Assembly: GCA_017960905.1 (NCBI GenBank) | Contig: JAGCYH010000047.1 | Span: 33,032 to 97,031 of the forward strand | DNA length: 64,000 nt | DNA from: Bacteroidales bacterium | GTDB taxonomy: Bacteria; Bacteroidota; Bacteroidia; Bacteroidales; Marinilabiliaceae | Direction of reading: 5' to 3' | Shown here: in pieces, positions 43,924 through 52,808 of the stretch | Position numbering within the stretch: position 1 is the stretch's first letter | How the letters are laid out: each line of letters begins with the position of its first letter | The notes under the pieces: model-generated | What the model was told of the DNA's origin: nothing | What the model saw: the letters and a program-made list of their open reading frames with translations, nothing else | Databases searched by the model: none | Program-made: the position numbers and the translations under genes

Positions 43924-45097
43924 ATGAGTATAATAAAACCTTCGAAACAGTGAAGCCTATATAAGTTCCTGAAGCATAACCGATTAAGCCAACCGCAATA
44001 CCCGGACCGATGATCGTTTTATTCTTCAGCGCGCTCGAAATGACAGGCACGAATGGCGGACTGCAAATAAGCGAGATAGACGTTGTGAGCGTAGTGTCGG
44101 TATCGACACGGAAGATGGCACTCAGAAGCACGTGGACAAACAGCGCGCCAAGCGTTACCAGCATTGTGTACCAGAAGAATGTGAGGTCGATGTTGCGAAA
44201 CATATCGACATTGACCTGCGAGGCGACGGCCATGCTGAATACGAGTATGAAATAAGTTCCAAGCTCGAAGGTGCGCAACGTGTTGCGCACTTTTCGGTGC
44301 AGCGACGCCAGCACCGAGAGCAGCGAGATGACTAGAATGAACACAGCCTGAAACATCTCTTTCGGGCACAGCAAAGCTATGCCCGCGCCAACTGCCACAA
44401 TAAGCACCGTAAGCCCCAATGCTCGGAACAAGTGCGGCATATTATCGCGGCGGAAAAGACCATAAAAAAGTTCGCCATCGTGGTTTTCGAGCGTCGGTTC
44501 TACCGAGCTATCACGCTTATTATCAGCATTTTTTGCCGCAAAACGCGGCAAAATGACATTGAGGACACGCTGACCGAAAACAATGACAAAAATCAGATAC
44601 AAGGCACTCACCAAAATGCTGTAAGTATTTACCTGTAAATAAGTTAAATCGTCGACATCGAGGGCTATCTTGAGCGATGCCAGGTTGGCATCGCCGCCGG
44701 TGTATTTGCCAATGAGCATACCGCCGATGGCGGAAAAACGTTCGGGGTTTTCGAGCCCGAACAGATAAAAGCCAAGGAACACGGCTGCGATGCAGCCTAA
44801 AACGCCGAAAATAAGCGACTTAACAAAACTCGGTGCGAGCGAAGCCCACGATTTGACATTCGACGAAAAAAGCATCAGCGGAATAGCGAACGGGATGGTG
44901 GCCGAGGCTATCGTGGTTTGCAGACTGCGAACCTCATCGGTAGGCTCAATAAGCCCCGAAAGTCCTATCAGACAGCCTATTATGTAGGCTATTATCATGC
45001 AACCTATTTTGCTGAGAAAACTATATTTATAAGTAAGCCACAAAATGAAAAGCGGTGTGCCAACGCACACCGCTATTATTAAAATCTGCTGTATCAT
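43916..45097 (-). CDS. DUF819 family membrane protein
   Basis: A 393-residue protein with about 11-12 membrane segments. Family marks include SLQTTIASATIPFAIPLMLF (about residue 60), GGMLIGKYTGGDANLASLKI (about 125) and the C-terminal SICSPPFVPVISSALKNK-type stretch. DUF819 (YjcL-like) proteins are related to transporters of the 2-hydroxycarboxylate/CPA-like fold, but their substrate is unknown. Its ATG overlaps the stop of the TonB/TolA-like gene (ATGA), so it is the coupled last gene of the exbB-exbD operon, an uncommon partner for a TonB system. Confidence 0.88.
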   Translation of the reverse strand: MIQQILIIAVCVGTPLFILWLTYKYSFLSKIGCMIIAYIIGCLIGLSGLIEPTDEVRSLQTTIASATIPFAIPLMLFSSNVKSWASLAPSFVKSLIFGVLGCIAAVFLGFYLFGLENPERFSAIGGMLIGKYTGGDANLASLKIALDVDDLTYLQVNTYSILVSALYLIFVIVFGQRVLNVILPRFAAKNADNKRDSSVEPTLENHDGELFYGLFRRDNMPHLFRALGLTVLIVAVGAGIALLCPKEMFQAVFILVISLLSVLASLHRKVRNTLRTFELGTYFILVFSMAVASQVNVDMFRNIDLTFFWYTMLVTLGALFVHVLLSAIFRVDTDTTLTTSISLICSPPFVPVISSALKNKTIIGPGIAVGLIGYASGTYIGFTVSKVLLYSFC

Positions 45098-46080
45098 TCC
45101 AGACTGAAAATGTAAGTTATTGTACCCTTTTGCGTTACAGCCGCCGAAGGGTCGCTGTTGAACTTAACTTTGAGGGCGGCCTCTTTCGCCGCCAGCCAAA
45201 GATTCTTATTTTGAATAGTGGTGCCGTTCATCTGCACATCGGCGTTGGTCACTTTGCCGTAGCGGTCGACCACGATGCTGACCACCACAACGCCCTCTTC
45301 CTGAACCACATAGACTGGTTTCGGGAGTTTTTCGCCCTGCGCCAGACTACGTCCGGCGAGGCTGTAGCTGTTGCCTTTGCTGCCCGCGCCCTTGCCGTTC
45401 GACGCGCCGCCAGTCAGACTGCCTTGGTTGCCCGTCTGTCCACCGTCGCCTTGCGAGGCGTTGTTGCCCACGCCGGCACCTTGGAAACCGCGCATCACAT
45501 TGCTACGAGCTGCAGCGGCTTGCGCCTCTTTGCGAGCCTTCTCTTCGGCTTCGGCCTTTGCTTTTGCCTCGGCTTCGGCTTTAGCTTTGGCTTCGGCCTC
45601 AGCTTTGGCCTTCGCTTCAGCTTCGGCTTTAGCCTTTGCTTCGGCACGGGCTTTGGCCTCGGCCAAAGCCTTTTCTTTCAACTGCTGAGCCTCGGCCTCT
45701 TTTTTAGCTTTCGCTTCGGCATCGGCGCGTTTTTTTGCCTCGGCGAGAGCCGCGGCTTCTTCAAAGTCCTGAGTATCCTTTACTTGGCCATCGCTTTGTG
45801 CAGGTTGCTGCACTTCGGGTTGCGAAGGTTGCGGTTCGGGTTCGGCGGACTGTGCAGGTTCGGCAGCCGCAGGTTGCGGCTGCGACTGCGCCATCGACGG
45901 TGCGGGTTCTACACTGCCCTGCCCTGTGGCGTCGGTGCCGAAATTAACGAGCAGTCCCTCTTCCTCCTCGGGTATTGCCGTCATCACCGAGAACGCCAGT
46001 ATGAGCAGCAGCACCGCGTGGAACAAGATGGTACCTGCGATACCAAAACCTTTATTTCGTTTATTTTTATCTTCGTACAT
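45094..46080 (-). CDS. TonB/TolA-like energy-transducing protein
   Basis: A 328-residue protein with one N-terminal membrane anchor (GIAGTILFHAVLLLILAFSV). A long Pro/Gln then Ala/Lys/Glu-rich helix follows (residues about 70-195, many AEAKAKAE units), as in TolA. The C-terminal domain starts near 250 and contains VVSIVVDRYGKVTNADVQMN and ALKVKFNSDP, a TonB-type fold. With ExbB- and ExbD-like proteins just upstream it would use the proton gradient to drive outer-membrane receptors or envelope constriction. Which of TonB or Tol it serves cannot be decided here; the long helix favours TolA-like. Confidence 0.85.
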   Translation of the reverse strand: MYEDKNKRNKGFGIAGTILFHAVLLLILAFSVMTAIPEEEEGLLVNFGTDATGQGSVEPAPSMAQSQPQPAAAEPAQSAEPEPQPSQPEVQQPAQSDGQVKDTQDFEEAAALAEAKKRADAEAKAKKEAEAQQLKEKALAEAKARAEAKAKAEAEAKAKAEAEAKAKAEAEAKAKAEAEEKARKEAQAAAARSNVMRGFQGAGVGNNASQGDGGQTGNQGSLTGGASNGKGAGSKGNSYSLAGRSLAQGEKLPKPVYVVQEEGVVVVSIVVDRYGKVTNADVQMNGTTIQNKNLWLAAKEAALKVKFNSDPSAAVTQKGTITYIFSLE

Positions 46081-46088
46081 GTCGGCCT

Positions 46089-46481
46089 TTATTTGGCTCT
46101 GGTAGCCAATATCAGTTTGTACTTGTTCTTTTTGGCGATATTCATCACCCTCACCACTTCTTTCATCGGCACTGTTTCATCGACGTGCAATGAAATATAC
46201 ATATCGTCGTTTTCGCCGAGCTTGCCGACGAGAGTCGGTTCAAGTTCGTCGAACTCAACGCGCTTAGACTCAACATAATAGCGCAAGTCGGCGGTTATCG
46301 ACACCGACGTTTGCGGCTTAGCCGAAGTCTGGTTGGCGCTTTGCGGCAAGAGCAGCTTGAGCGCGTTGGGATGCACCAGCGTCGACGTCAGCATGAAAAA
46401 GATGAGCAACAGGAAAATAATGTCGGTCATCGACGACATGCTGAAGTTGGAGCTTATTTTAGATATTTTCTTGAGTGCCAT
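46089..46481 (-). CDS. exbD: ExbD/TolR-family proton-channel subunit
   Basis: A 130-residue protein with one membrane helix near the N-terminus (MSSMTDIIFLLLIFFMLTST). The Asp in SSMTDIIFLL is the conserved proton-path residue. A periplasmic domain with SVSITADLRYYVESKRVEFD follows. It lies 4 bases after the ExbB-like gene and 8 bases before the TonB/TolA-like gene. Confidence 0.93.
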   Translation of the reverse strand: MALKKISKISSNFSMSSMTDIIFLLLIFFMLTSTLVHPNALKLLLPQSANQTSAKPQTSVSITADLRYYVESKRVEFDELEPTLVGKLGENDDMYISLHVDETVPMKEVVRVMNIAKKNKYKLILATRAK

Positions 46482-46485
46482 GCTG

Positions 46486-47175
46486 TTACTTTGATGGTTC
46501 GTTGAGAAGATCCATAAATTCCATCGTGCGGGCTTCGAGGTTGCGTACTACCTTCGACACGCGCGAGACGAGGTTGTTGTAGGCAAAATAAGCAATAATG
46601 CCCACGAACAAACCACCGACGGTGGTAACCAAGGCGGTATAAATACCGCCTGCCAACATGCTGACTTCGATGTTGTTACCGGCGTTCGACATTTGGAAGA
46701 AAGCCTGCACCATACCAGTAACGGTACCGAAGAAACCAATCATAGGCGCGCCGCCCGAAACCGATGCGAGACCGGCCAGACCTTTCTCGAGGCGGCTCAC
46801 TTCGATGTTACCGACGTTTTCGACAGCCGTGTTGATGTCGTTCAACGGGCGACCGATGCGCGAGATACCCTTCTCTACCATGCGAGCCACCGGGTTGTCG
46901 GTAGCCTGGCAGAGAGTAATGGCCGATTCGATGTTGCCCGAATGGATATAATCCTTAATCTTGCTCATGAAGTTTTTGTCCTCCTTCAATGCACGGTTGA
47001 GCGCAAAAGTGCGCTCAACATACACGTATACAGCGTAAACCGACAGCACTAAAAGCACTATCATAATCCAACCGCCCTGCATTGCAAGGTCGACAATATT
47101 GATTGAAACTTCTTCGGTAGCCTCCTCAACGCCTTCGGCGAGAACGTCAGCTTGTGTTGCTAAATCTTGTATCAT
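46486..47175 (-). CDS. exbB: ExbB/TolQ-family proton-channel subunit
   Basis: A 229-residue protein with three membrane helices (WIMIVLLVLSVYAVYVYVER; APMIGFFGTVTGMVQAFFQM; YTALVTTVGGLFVGIIAYFA). The GFFGTVTGMVQAF and AGGIYTALVTT stretches are the MotA/TolQ/ExbB signature. It is the first gene of the operon and has a promoter-like site upstream. Confidence 0.94.
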   Translation of the reverse strand: MIQDLATQADVLAEGVEEATEEVSINIVDLAMQGGWIMIVLLVLSVYAVYVYVERTFALNRALKEDKNFMSKIKDYIHSGNIESAITLCQATDNPVARMVEKGISRIGRPLNDINTAVENVGNIEVSRLEKGLAGLASVSGGAPMIGFFGTVTGMVQAFFQMSNAGNNIEVSMLAGGIYTALVTTVGGLFVGIIAYFAYNNLVSRVSKVVRNLEARTMEFMDLLNEPSK

Positions 47176-47219
47176 TGTACTTTATGAATGTTTTATATTT
47201 TGCTAGTTTATTCGACTTG

Positions 47220-47248
47220 CAAAGATAGTAAAAACATGAAACCACAAA
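47220..47248 (-). promoter_or_regulatory. Promoter of the exbB-exbD operon
   Basis: On the minus strand: TTTG (47248-47245), 17 bases, TATCTTTG (47227-47220). The -7 box is a full match; the spacing is two bases shorter than the usual 19. It lies 45 bases upstream of the ExbB start. Confidence 0.55.
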
Positions 47249-47281
47249 GCGCTTGGCAAGAAAAATATGGTCGAAGAGCAA

Positions 47282-49072
47282 TTATTCGTACGAAACGTGG
47301 GTCAGAACGCGGCGGTAAACCGAGAAAATCTTTGATTTTGAGACGAAACCGACATATTTGCGGCCGTTGACGACCGGCAAATTCCATGCGCCGGTCTTCT
47401 CAAATTTGTTCATCACGCTTTCCATCGGCTCGTTTTGCCCCACAAAGGCTGGCGGAATAATCATCAGATCGCGCACTAAAGTACTGTCGTACAATTCTTT
47501 ATTGAACATGATAGAACGTATATCGTTGAGCAGGACAAGGCCAATCAGTTCGTCGCGGGCATTGACAACCGGGAACAGATTGCGCTGCGAGCGCGAAATA
47601 TCCTGCACGAGCTGGCCGAGAGTGGCATCGGAATGCACTGTAATGAAGTCTGTCTCAATAACTTTGTCAATGTGCATAAGTGTCAGAACGGCTTTATCGC
47701 GTTCGTGAGTGAGCAGTTTGCCTTCGTCGGCAAGTGGCTTCGTATAAATGCTATGCTCCTCGAAGTGGCATATCGTCAGATATGCCACCGTCGATGTAAT
47801 CATCAGTGGCACAAGTAGTTCGTAGCCGTTAGTTATTTCGGCAATGAGGAATATAGATGTAAGCGGGGCGTGCATCACGCCCGCCATCACGCCAGCCATA
47901 CCGACAAGGGTGAAATTGGTGGTAGGAATCTCGTGGAAGCCCAGCGTATTGTTGAGTTGCGAAAAGAAGAAGCCCGCCACACCGCCAAGGAACAGACTTG
48001 GCGCGAAAGTACCGCCAACGCCACCGGCACATGTTGTGGCGGCAGTAGAGAATGTTTTGAAAATGAGCAGTCCGCCCGCGAACGCCAAGAGCGTCAGTCC
48101 GTCGACACCGAAAGCCGACAGCGGCGAGTTGTTGAGAATATTGGCCGGCTGCGACGTAAGCAACTGTGATATAGTGGAATAACCTTCGCCATAAAGCGGC
48201 GGGAAGAGGAAGATAAGCAAGCCGAGTATCAGACTGCCGACAATCCAACGCACATAGACATTGTGTATCAGATTGAATTTTCGCTCGAAGAACCACTGTC
48301 CGCGCGTGAAGAACAGCGCCACCAAGCCCGTGAAAATGCCCAGAACGATGTAGAACGGAATGTTCGACATCGAAAACGACGTTTCAGAAATGACATCGAA
48401 CTCGACATCGCGCCCGAGGAAATAGTAAGTTATTGACGTAGAGGTAATTGCCGAGACAAGCAACGGAATTATCGACGCGAGAGTAAGATTGAGCATCAGG
48501 ATTTCGAGAGTGAAAATCATGCCGGCGATAGGCGCTTTGAACACGCCTGCGATGCCGCCTGCGGCACCGCAGGCGATAAGCAGTGTAACAGTCTTATAAT
48601 CAAGACGGAACAGTTTCCCGATATTCGACCCCAAACCAGCGCCAGTGAGCGCGATAGGCGCCTCAGCACCTACCGAGCCGCCAAAACCGATGGTGAACGT
48701 ACTGGCCACAATCGACGAGAAACTGTTGTGTTTCTTTATGTTACCATTGTTTTGCGAGATGGCGTAGAGGATTTTTGTTATTCCGTGTCCGAGACTGTCG
48801 CGAATGACGTATTTGACAAACAGAAACGTGATGAAAATGCCGATAGCCGGGCTTATGAGAAGCAAAAGGTTGTAGCCGCCACCCGACATGCCATCGACAA
48901 CGAGAGTCTTGACGAACGCCACAGCGTGCTTGAGCAGCACAGCTGCCAAGCCGCTGCACAAACCGACAAAGAAACTCAGTACCACGACGAAGTTCCGCTG
49001 TCCGAGATGGTCGATTTGCCACCGGCCAGAATAATCGGATATGCTGTACAATATTTGGTTCAACTTTTTCAC
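47282..49072 (-). CDS. ClC-family chloride channel/transporter with CBS domains
   Basis: A 596-residue protein starting at a GTG (49072). The ClC core covers about residues 25-430: GGSVGAEAPIALTGAGLGSN carries the gating-type glutamate (GxExP), and AGGVGGTFAPSLFLGGVAG is the later GxFxP motif. Two CBS domains (residues about 450-590, VIETDFITVHSDATLGQLVQ and LMIIPPAFVGQNEP) form a cytoplasmic regulatory module. A TAAATTTG -7 match lies only 5 bases upstream of the GTG, so the mRNA may be nearly leaderless, or the true start may be further in. Confidence 0.92.
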   Translation of the reverse strand: MKKLNQILYSISDYSGRWQIDHLGQRNFVVVLSFFVGLCSGLAAVLLKHAVAFVKTLVVDGMSGGGYNLLLLISPAIGIFITFLFVKYVIRDSLGHGITKILYAISQNNGNIKKHNSFSSIVASTFTIGFGGSVGAEAPIALTGAGLGSNIGKLFRLDYKTVTLLIACGAAGGIAGVFKAPIAGMIFTLEILMLNLTLASIIPLLVSAITSTSITYYFLGRDVEFDVISETSFSMSNIPFYIVLGIFTGLVALFFTRGQWFFERKFNLIHNVYVRWIVGSLILGLLIFLFPPLYGEGYSTISQLLTSQPANILNNSPLSAFGVDGLTLLAFAGGLLIFKTFSTAATTCAGGVGGTFAPSLFLGGVAGFFFSQLNNTLGFHEIPTTNFTLVGMAGVMAGVMHAPLTSIFLIAEITNGYELLVPLMITSTVAYLTICHFEEHSIYTKPLADEGKLLTHERDKAVLTLMHIDKVIETDFITVHSDATLGQLVQDISRSQRNLFPVVNARDELIGLVLLNDIRSIMFNKELYDSTLVRDLMIIPPAFVGQNEPMESVMNKFEKTGAWNLPVVNGRKYVGFVSKSKIFSVYRRVLTHVSYE

Positions 49073-49234
49073 ATCGCAAATTTATTCATAGCAGATATTA
49101 GTTGATATCTTTTTACGGTTAATCTTTAAAAAAATATATTTGAAATGTTAAAAAGCGCAGATAACTATCTGATTTTCTGCATAATAAACCCTACAGATTC
49201 TATACATCCATACTACATTTTAGGTATTTTGAAG

Positions 49235-49256
49235 GTCATTTTTAGTAAAAAATGAC
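49235..49256. promoter_or_regulatory. Inverted repeat next to the hmu promoter
   Basis: Arms GTCATTTTT (49235-49243) and AAAAATGAC (49248-49256) form a perfect 9-base inverted repeat around a 4-base spacer. It ends two bases before the -33 box of the haem operon. An operator for an iron- or haem-responsive regulator is a reasonable inference. A role as terminator of upstream transcription is less likely, because the T run is inside the stem. Confidence 0.45.
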
Positions 49257-49258
49257 TA

Positions 49259-49289
49259 TTGAACGCCCTCGGCGACCGCTATAGTTTTG
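49259..49289 (+). promoter_or_regulatory. Promoter of the haem-uptake operon
   Basis: TTGA (49259-49262), exactly 19 bases, then TAGTTTTG (49282-49289). The -7 box is a full TAnnTTTG match and the -33 box matches TTTG in two of four positions. It lies 31 bases before the first gene of the operon. Confidence 0.7.
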
Positions 49290-49320
49290 CACCCGAAAAA
49301 AATTATTAAAAATAATAGTT

Positions 49321-50148
49321 ATGAAATTACAAAAAATCATGGCCATGCTTTTTATGGCAGCCACAATTACCTGTTTTACAGCATGTAGCGACGACGACGA
49401 TGATGATCCGATCGAGACCGAAATTGCAAAAGACTACACTTGCAAGAGCAATCTTGAGAACAAATTCATGCCACTTGGCACTTACGACACATCCGACCGC
49501 ACGGTGCAACTGAAATACGCCGACGGCAAGCTCGGCGGAACATTCGAAACCAGCATCGGAAACATTGCCTTTGAAGATATTAAAGTAACGAAAAACGCTG
49601 ATAAATACACAATTAGCGACGACAATGGCAGCATAGCCGTGTCGATGCACGGTAGCGGTGACGCCAAAAGCTATGTGGCCACACTGGCGGGCGAAGTAGT
49701 GAACAACGAACTCACAGCGACCTGCAAAATATCGATGGGCGGCATGGGCGAATGGACCGTTTATTTCAACAACGTGCCCGACTTCAAGAAAAAATATGTC
49801 GGAACGCTTACCATGTCGTCGATTACATGCAACGACTACGCTGTGCTCGTTTCGACGCCCGCCGACGGCAAAGTGTCGGTTGCGTTTAGCGAAATAGCTG
49901 GCGGAATGGCAACTATAGCTGCTTTTGAATTCGCCGACGTAGCGTACACCGAAAACGCGGACGGCTCGGTTACGCTCTTGAAAACCGACGCCGCCACAAC
50001 CGTTACTGTCGATGGAGCTGAAAAGAATGTGGGCGCATCGGCACTAGCAGGTACGATAAAAGACGGTGTGCTCGAAATCACTTTGAGCGACTTTAAATAC
50101 GGAAACATGCCAATGACATTTACAATTGCCTTTAAATCAAACAAATAG
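49321..50148 (+). CDS. Calycin-like surface lipoprotein
   Basis: A 275-residue lipoprotein. The signal ends in FTACSDDDDDD; the run of aspartates after CS matches the lipoprotein export signal for surface display described in Bacteroides. Two related beta-barrel-like repeats follow (from about residues 40 and 150: YTCKSNLENKFMPLG and KKYVGTLTMSSITCNDYAV), fitting the calycin-like domain of Bacteroidetes. It opens the haem operon and hmuY starts 11 bases after its stop. Binding of haem or another hydrophobic ligand is inference from fold and context. Confidence 0.82.
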   Translation: MKLQKIMAMLFMAATITCFTACSDDDDDDPIETEIAKDYTCKSNLENKFMPLGTYDTSDRTVQLKYADGKLGGTFETSIGNIAFEDIKVTKNADKYTISDDNGSIAVSMHGSGDAKSYVATLAGEVVNNELTATCKISMGGMGEWTVYFNNVPDFKKKYVGTLTMSSITCNDYAVLVSTPADGKVSVAFSEIAGGMATIAAFEFADVAYTENADGSVTLLKTDAATTVTVDGAEKNVGASALAGTIKDGVLEITLSDFKYGNMPMTFTIAFKSNK

Positions 50149-50159
50149 TTTTGATACAG

Positions 50160-50840
50160 ATGTCTAATTATTTTACTTCGATTTTTGCCGTTGCCACGCT
50201 GGGAATAGCGATTACGCTATTCCCAGCGTGCGACGGACTTTTCGACGACATGTACGACAACGGCAAAACATCGGACAACAACGGGAAAAATTCTTCCGAG
50301 GGAAAAATCCGTCAGTTCAGCATCGACGCAACAGAATATACGCAGTGGCAATACGTTGATTTAGAGAACGATGAGATTTCGTTTGTTACATCATTGATAG
50401 AAAATGATACTACCGAAACCGGCGTGCCCGACAAGTGGACTATAGCTCTGCACCGGTACGATGTGAAGACAAACAACTGCACAGTCGCACCGACTGATTA
50501 TCAGTCGGTTAGCGAACTAGCAGAAGCAGTCAGTGCCGACAAGTCGGCACTGGAACAGCTCGATTACAAAGCCGATATTTTTACCGATAAAAAAATCACA
50601 ATCGACATGAGCCACATGATGGAAGGGCGCATCGGCTACGCCAAAAGCTACTATAATGAAGTGATTTCGAGCTGGTTGAATATCGACATGAGTGTCATGC
50701 CGCCCATCTACAGCATGACGCACACAATATTTGTGCTCAAAACGTCGAACGGACGTTTTTTCGCGCTGAACCTTGTGAATTATATGAACGACAAGTCGGA
50801 AAAAGGCTATATGACAGTCGAATACGCACGTCTCGACTGA
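50160..50840 (+). CDS. hmuY: HmuY-family haem-binding lipoprotein
   Basis: The ATG at 50160 (MSNYFTSIFAVATLGIAITL) gives 226 residues; the longer frame starts at an unlikely TTG. The signal peptide ends in the lipobox FPAC. The mature part follows the HmuY pattern: EYTQWQYVDLENDEISF, DKWTIALHRYDVKTNN near residue 90, and HTIFVLKTSNGRFFALNLVN, the regular HmuY core strand. HmuY proteins take haem from host haemoproteins and hand it to HmuR. Haem ligands differ between members (His or Met); candidates here include MSHMMEG around residue 160. Confidence 0.9.
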   Translation: MSNYFTSIFAVATLGIAITLFPACDGLFDDMYDNGKTSDNNGKNSSEGKIRQFSIDATEYTQWQYVDLENDEISFVTSLIENDTTETGVPDKWTIALHRYDVKTNNCTVAPTDYQSVSELAEAVSADKSALEQLDYKADIFTDKKITIDMSHMMEGRIGYAKSYYNEVISSWLNIDMSVMPPIYSMTHTIFVLKTSNGRFFALNLVNYMNDKSEKGYMTVEYARLD

Positions 50841-50863
50841 CTTGATACTGAAAAAGAATTGAC

Positions 50864-52789
50864 ATGAAAAGAATTACGATAATTTGCATGGCAGTCGGCG
50901 CAACGTGCGCCGACATGTTCGCGCAAAACACTGATACAGACAGCATTAAGACACTCGATTTGGACCAAGTGGTGGTTACGGCCACGCGCACACCAAAGAC
51001 GCTCAAGAGCGTGCCCGTAGTTACGCGGCTGATAACCGAGGCCGACATAAAAAAAGTTGACGCCACCAACGTGCAAGACCTTCTTGTACAGGAACTTCCG
51101 GGCCTTGAGTTCACCTACTCAATGAACCAGCAGACATCGATTAATCTGTCGGGCTTTGGCGGCAATTCGGTGCTGTTCCTGGTCGATGGTGAGCGGCTCG
51201 CCGGCGAGACGCTCGACAACGTTGATTACTCGCGCCTGAACCTCGACAATGTTGGCCGCATAGAGATAGTAAAAGGCGCCGCATCGACCCTTTACGGGTC
51301 GAATGCCATTGGCGGTGTGGTCAACATCATAAGTCGCTCATCGTCAGAACCTTTCACACTAAACCTCAACACGCGTTACGGCCGCCATAATGAATGGCGG
51401 CACGGACTGAACACCTCGTTCTGCGCTGGCAAATGGACCAACAACATAAGCGTGCAGCGCACTTCGGTAGACAGGATAAAGCTGTCGGACAACCCCGAAT
51501 CGAGCATCAAAAACGTCTATTCGAACAACACTTGGAATGTGAAAGAGAAGTTCGTTTTTGCGCCGATACCAGCACTGCGACTGACCGGCCGCGCCGGATT
51601 TTTCTTTCGCGAACGCGAAAGTTCCGAGACATCACACGACCGCTACCGCGATTACTCGGCTGGTCTGAAAGGCGCTTGGAACATCACCGACCTCTCGTCG
51701 GTGGAGCTGTCGTACTCATTCGACCAATACGACAAAAGCGACTATAACACCGTGAGTCACAACGACATACGCGACTATAGCAATGTACAGAACATCACAC
51801 GTATGATTTTCAATCAAAAGATTGAAAATCATACACTTACCATAGGCGGCGATTATTTGCGCGACTATCTGATGACCTATCAGTTTGCCGACGGCGGCGA
51901 GCGCAGCCAGCACAACATCGATGTCTTCGGGCAGTTCGACTGGCAGGCAGCCGAGCATTGCTCGCTGCTCACCGGCATTCGCTACGACTATTTTTCGGAA
52001 GCCGACGCCAACAGCGTTACGGGTAAAGTGGCGGCCATGTACAACACGCCACATTGCTCACTACGAATGAATTACGCCGGCGGATTCCGCGCACCGACGC
52101 TCAAAGAGATGTACATGGAATTCGACATGGCATCGATTTTCATGATTTACGGCAACGACAAACTGAAACCCGAGAAGAGCAACAATTTCTCGGTTTCGGT
52201 TGAGCACGCATCGAACATCAAGCACCTGCATCACAACTTTGTGGCAACGGGATATTACAACTTTGTTTCGAACCGCATCACAACGGCTTGGAATCAGGAA
52301 CTTAACGGCATGAAATACATCAACATGAGCGCCATAAAAGTCATAGGCGTCGACGCCGCTTACACAGCGAAAACTGATGCCGGCTTTGGGCTGAAACTCT
52401 CGTATGCCTTTGTGCATGAGATAATTAAGAAAGGCGAACCCGAGACGTCGAACACGCGTCCGCATACGGCCACAGCACGCATCGACTACGACAAGCGCTG
52501 GCGCAACTATGGTTTCAATATTGCGCTGAGCGGCAGATACTTATCGCCGGTCGATGTAGAAGAATACAACTCAACGCAGGACAACAGCGAGACGACACGC
52601 GTGAGCTACGACGGCTATTCGATTTGGAAACTCACGCTGACGCAACGCATCTGGAAAGCCATCAGCCTTAGTTTCGCCGCCGACAACATATTCAACTATA
52701 AACCAAAGGTTTACTACAACAATTCGCCATCGACAAGCGGTTTGGTTTGCCAGGTCGGTTTGTCGGTCGATGTTGATAAATTATTCTGA
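50864..52789 (+). CDS. hmuR: TonB-dependent haem receptor HmuR-like
   Basis: A 641-residue outer-membrane receptor. A signal peptide is followed by LDLDQVVVTATRTPKTLKSV, the TonB-box region, and the plug domain with LVQELPGLEFTYS and RIEIVKGAASTLYGSNAIGG. The beta barrel follows. GGFRAPTLKEMYMEF (about residue 405) contains the FRAP box of haem receptors, and YGNDKLKPEKSNNFSVSVEH corresponds to the NPNL-box region. It imports haem delivered by HmuY using energy from a TonB system such as the exbB-exbD operon in this window. Confidence 0.93.
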   Translation: MKRITIICMAVGATCADMFAQNTDTDSIKTLDLDQVVVTATRTPKTLKSVPVVTRLITEADIKKVDATNVQDLLVQELPGLEFTYSMNQQTSINLSGFGGNSVLFLVDGERLAGETLDNVDYSRLNLDNVGRIEIVKGAASTLYGSNAIGGVVNIISRSSSEPFTLNLNTRYGRHNEWRHGLNTSFCAGKWTNNISVQRTSVDRIKLSDNPESSIKNVYSNNTWNVKEKFVFAPIPALRLTGRAGFFFRERESSETSHDRYRDYSAGLKGAWNITDLSSVELSYSFDQYDKSDYNTVSHNDIRDYSNVQNITRMIFNQKIENHTLTIGGDYLRDYLMTYQFADGGERSQHNIDVFGQFDWQAAEHCSLLTGIRYDYFSEADANSVTGKVAAMYNTPHCSLRMNYAGGFRAPTLKEMYMEFDMASIFMIYGNDKLKPEKSNNFSVSVEHASNIKHLHHNFVATGYYNFVSNRITTAWNQELNGMKYINMSAIKVIGVDAAYTAKTDAGFGLKLSYAFVHEIIKKGEPETSNTRPHTATARIDYDKRWRNYGFNIALSGRYLSPVDVEEYNSTQDNSETTRVSYDGYSIWKLTLTQRIWKAISLSFAADNIFNYKPKVYYNNSPSTSGLVCQVGLSVDVDKLF

Positions 52790-52808
52790 TAATCAATAAC
52801 ATAGATAT

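Noticed and set aside
45520..45700. Tandem repeats considered as an intergenic repeat element
   Set aside because: They encode the Ala/Lys/Glu helix of the TolA-like protein and are part of the coding region.
45055..46278. A 407-codon frame with Phe/Gly/Leu repeats opposite the TonB/TolA-like gene
   Set aside because: The repeats are the complement of the AEAKAKAE codons; the TolA-like gene fits its operon.
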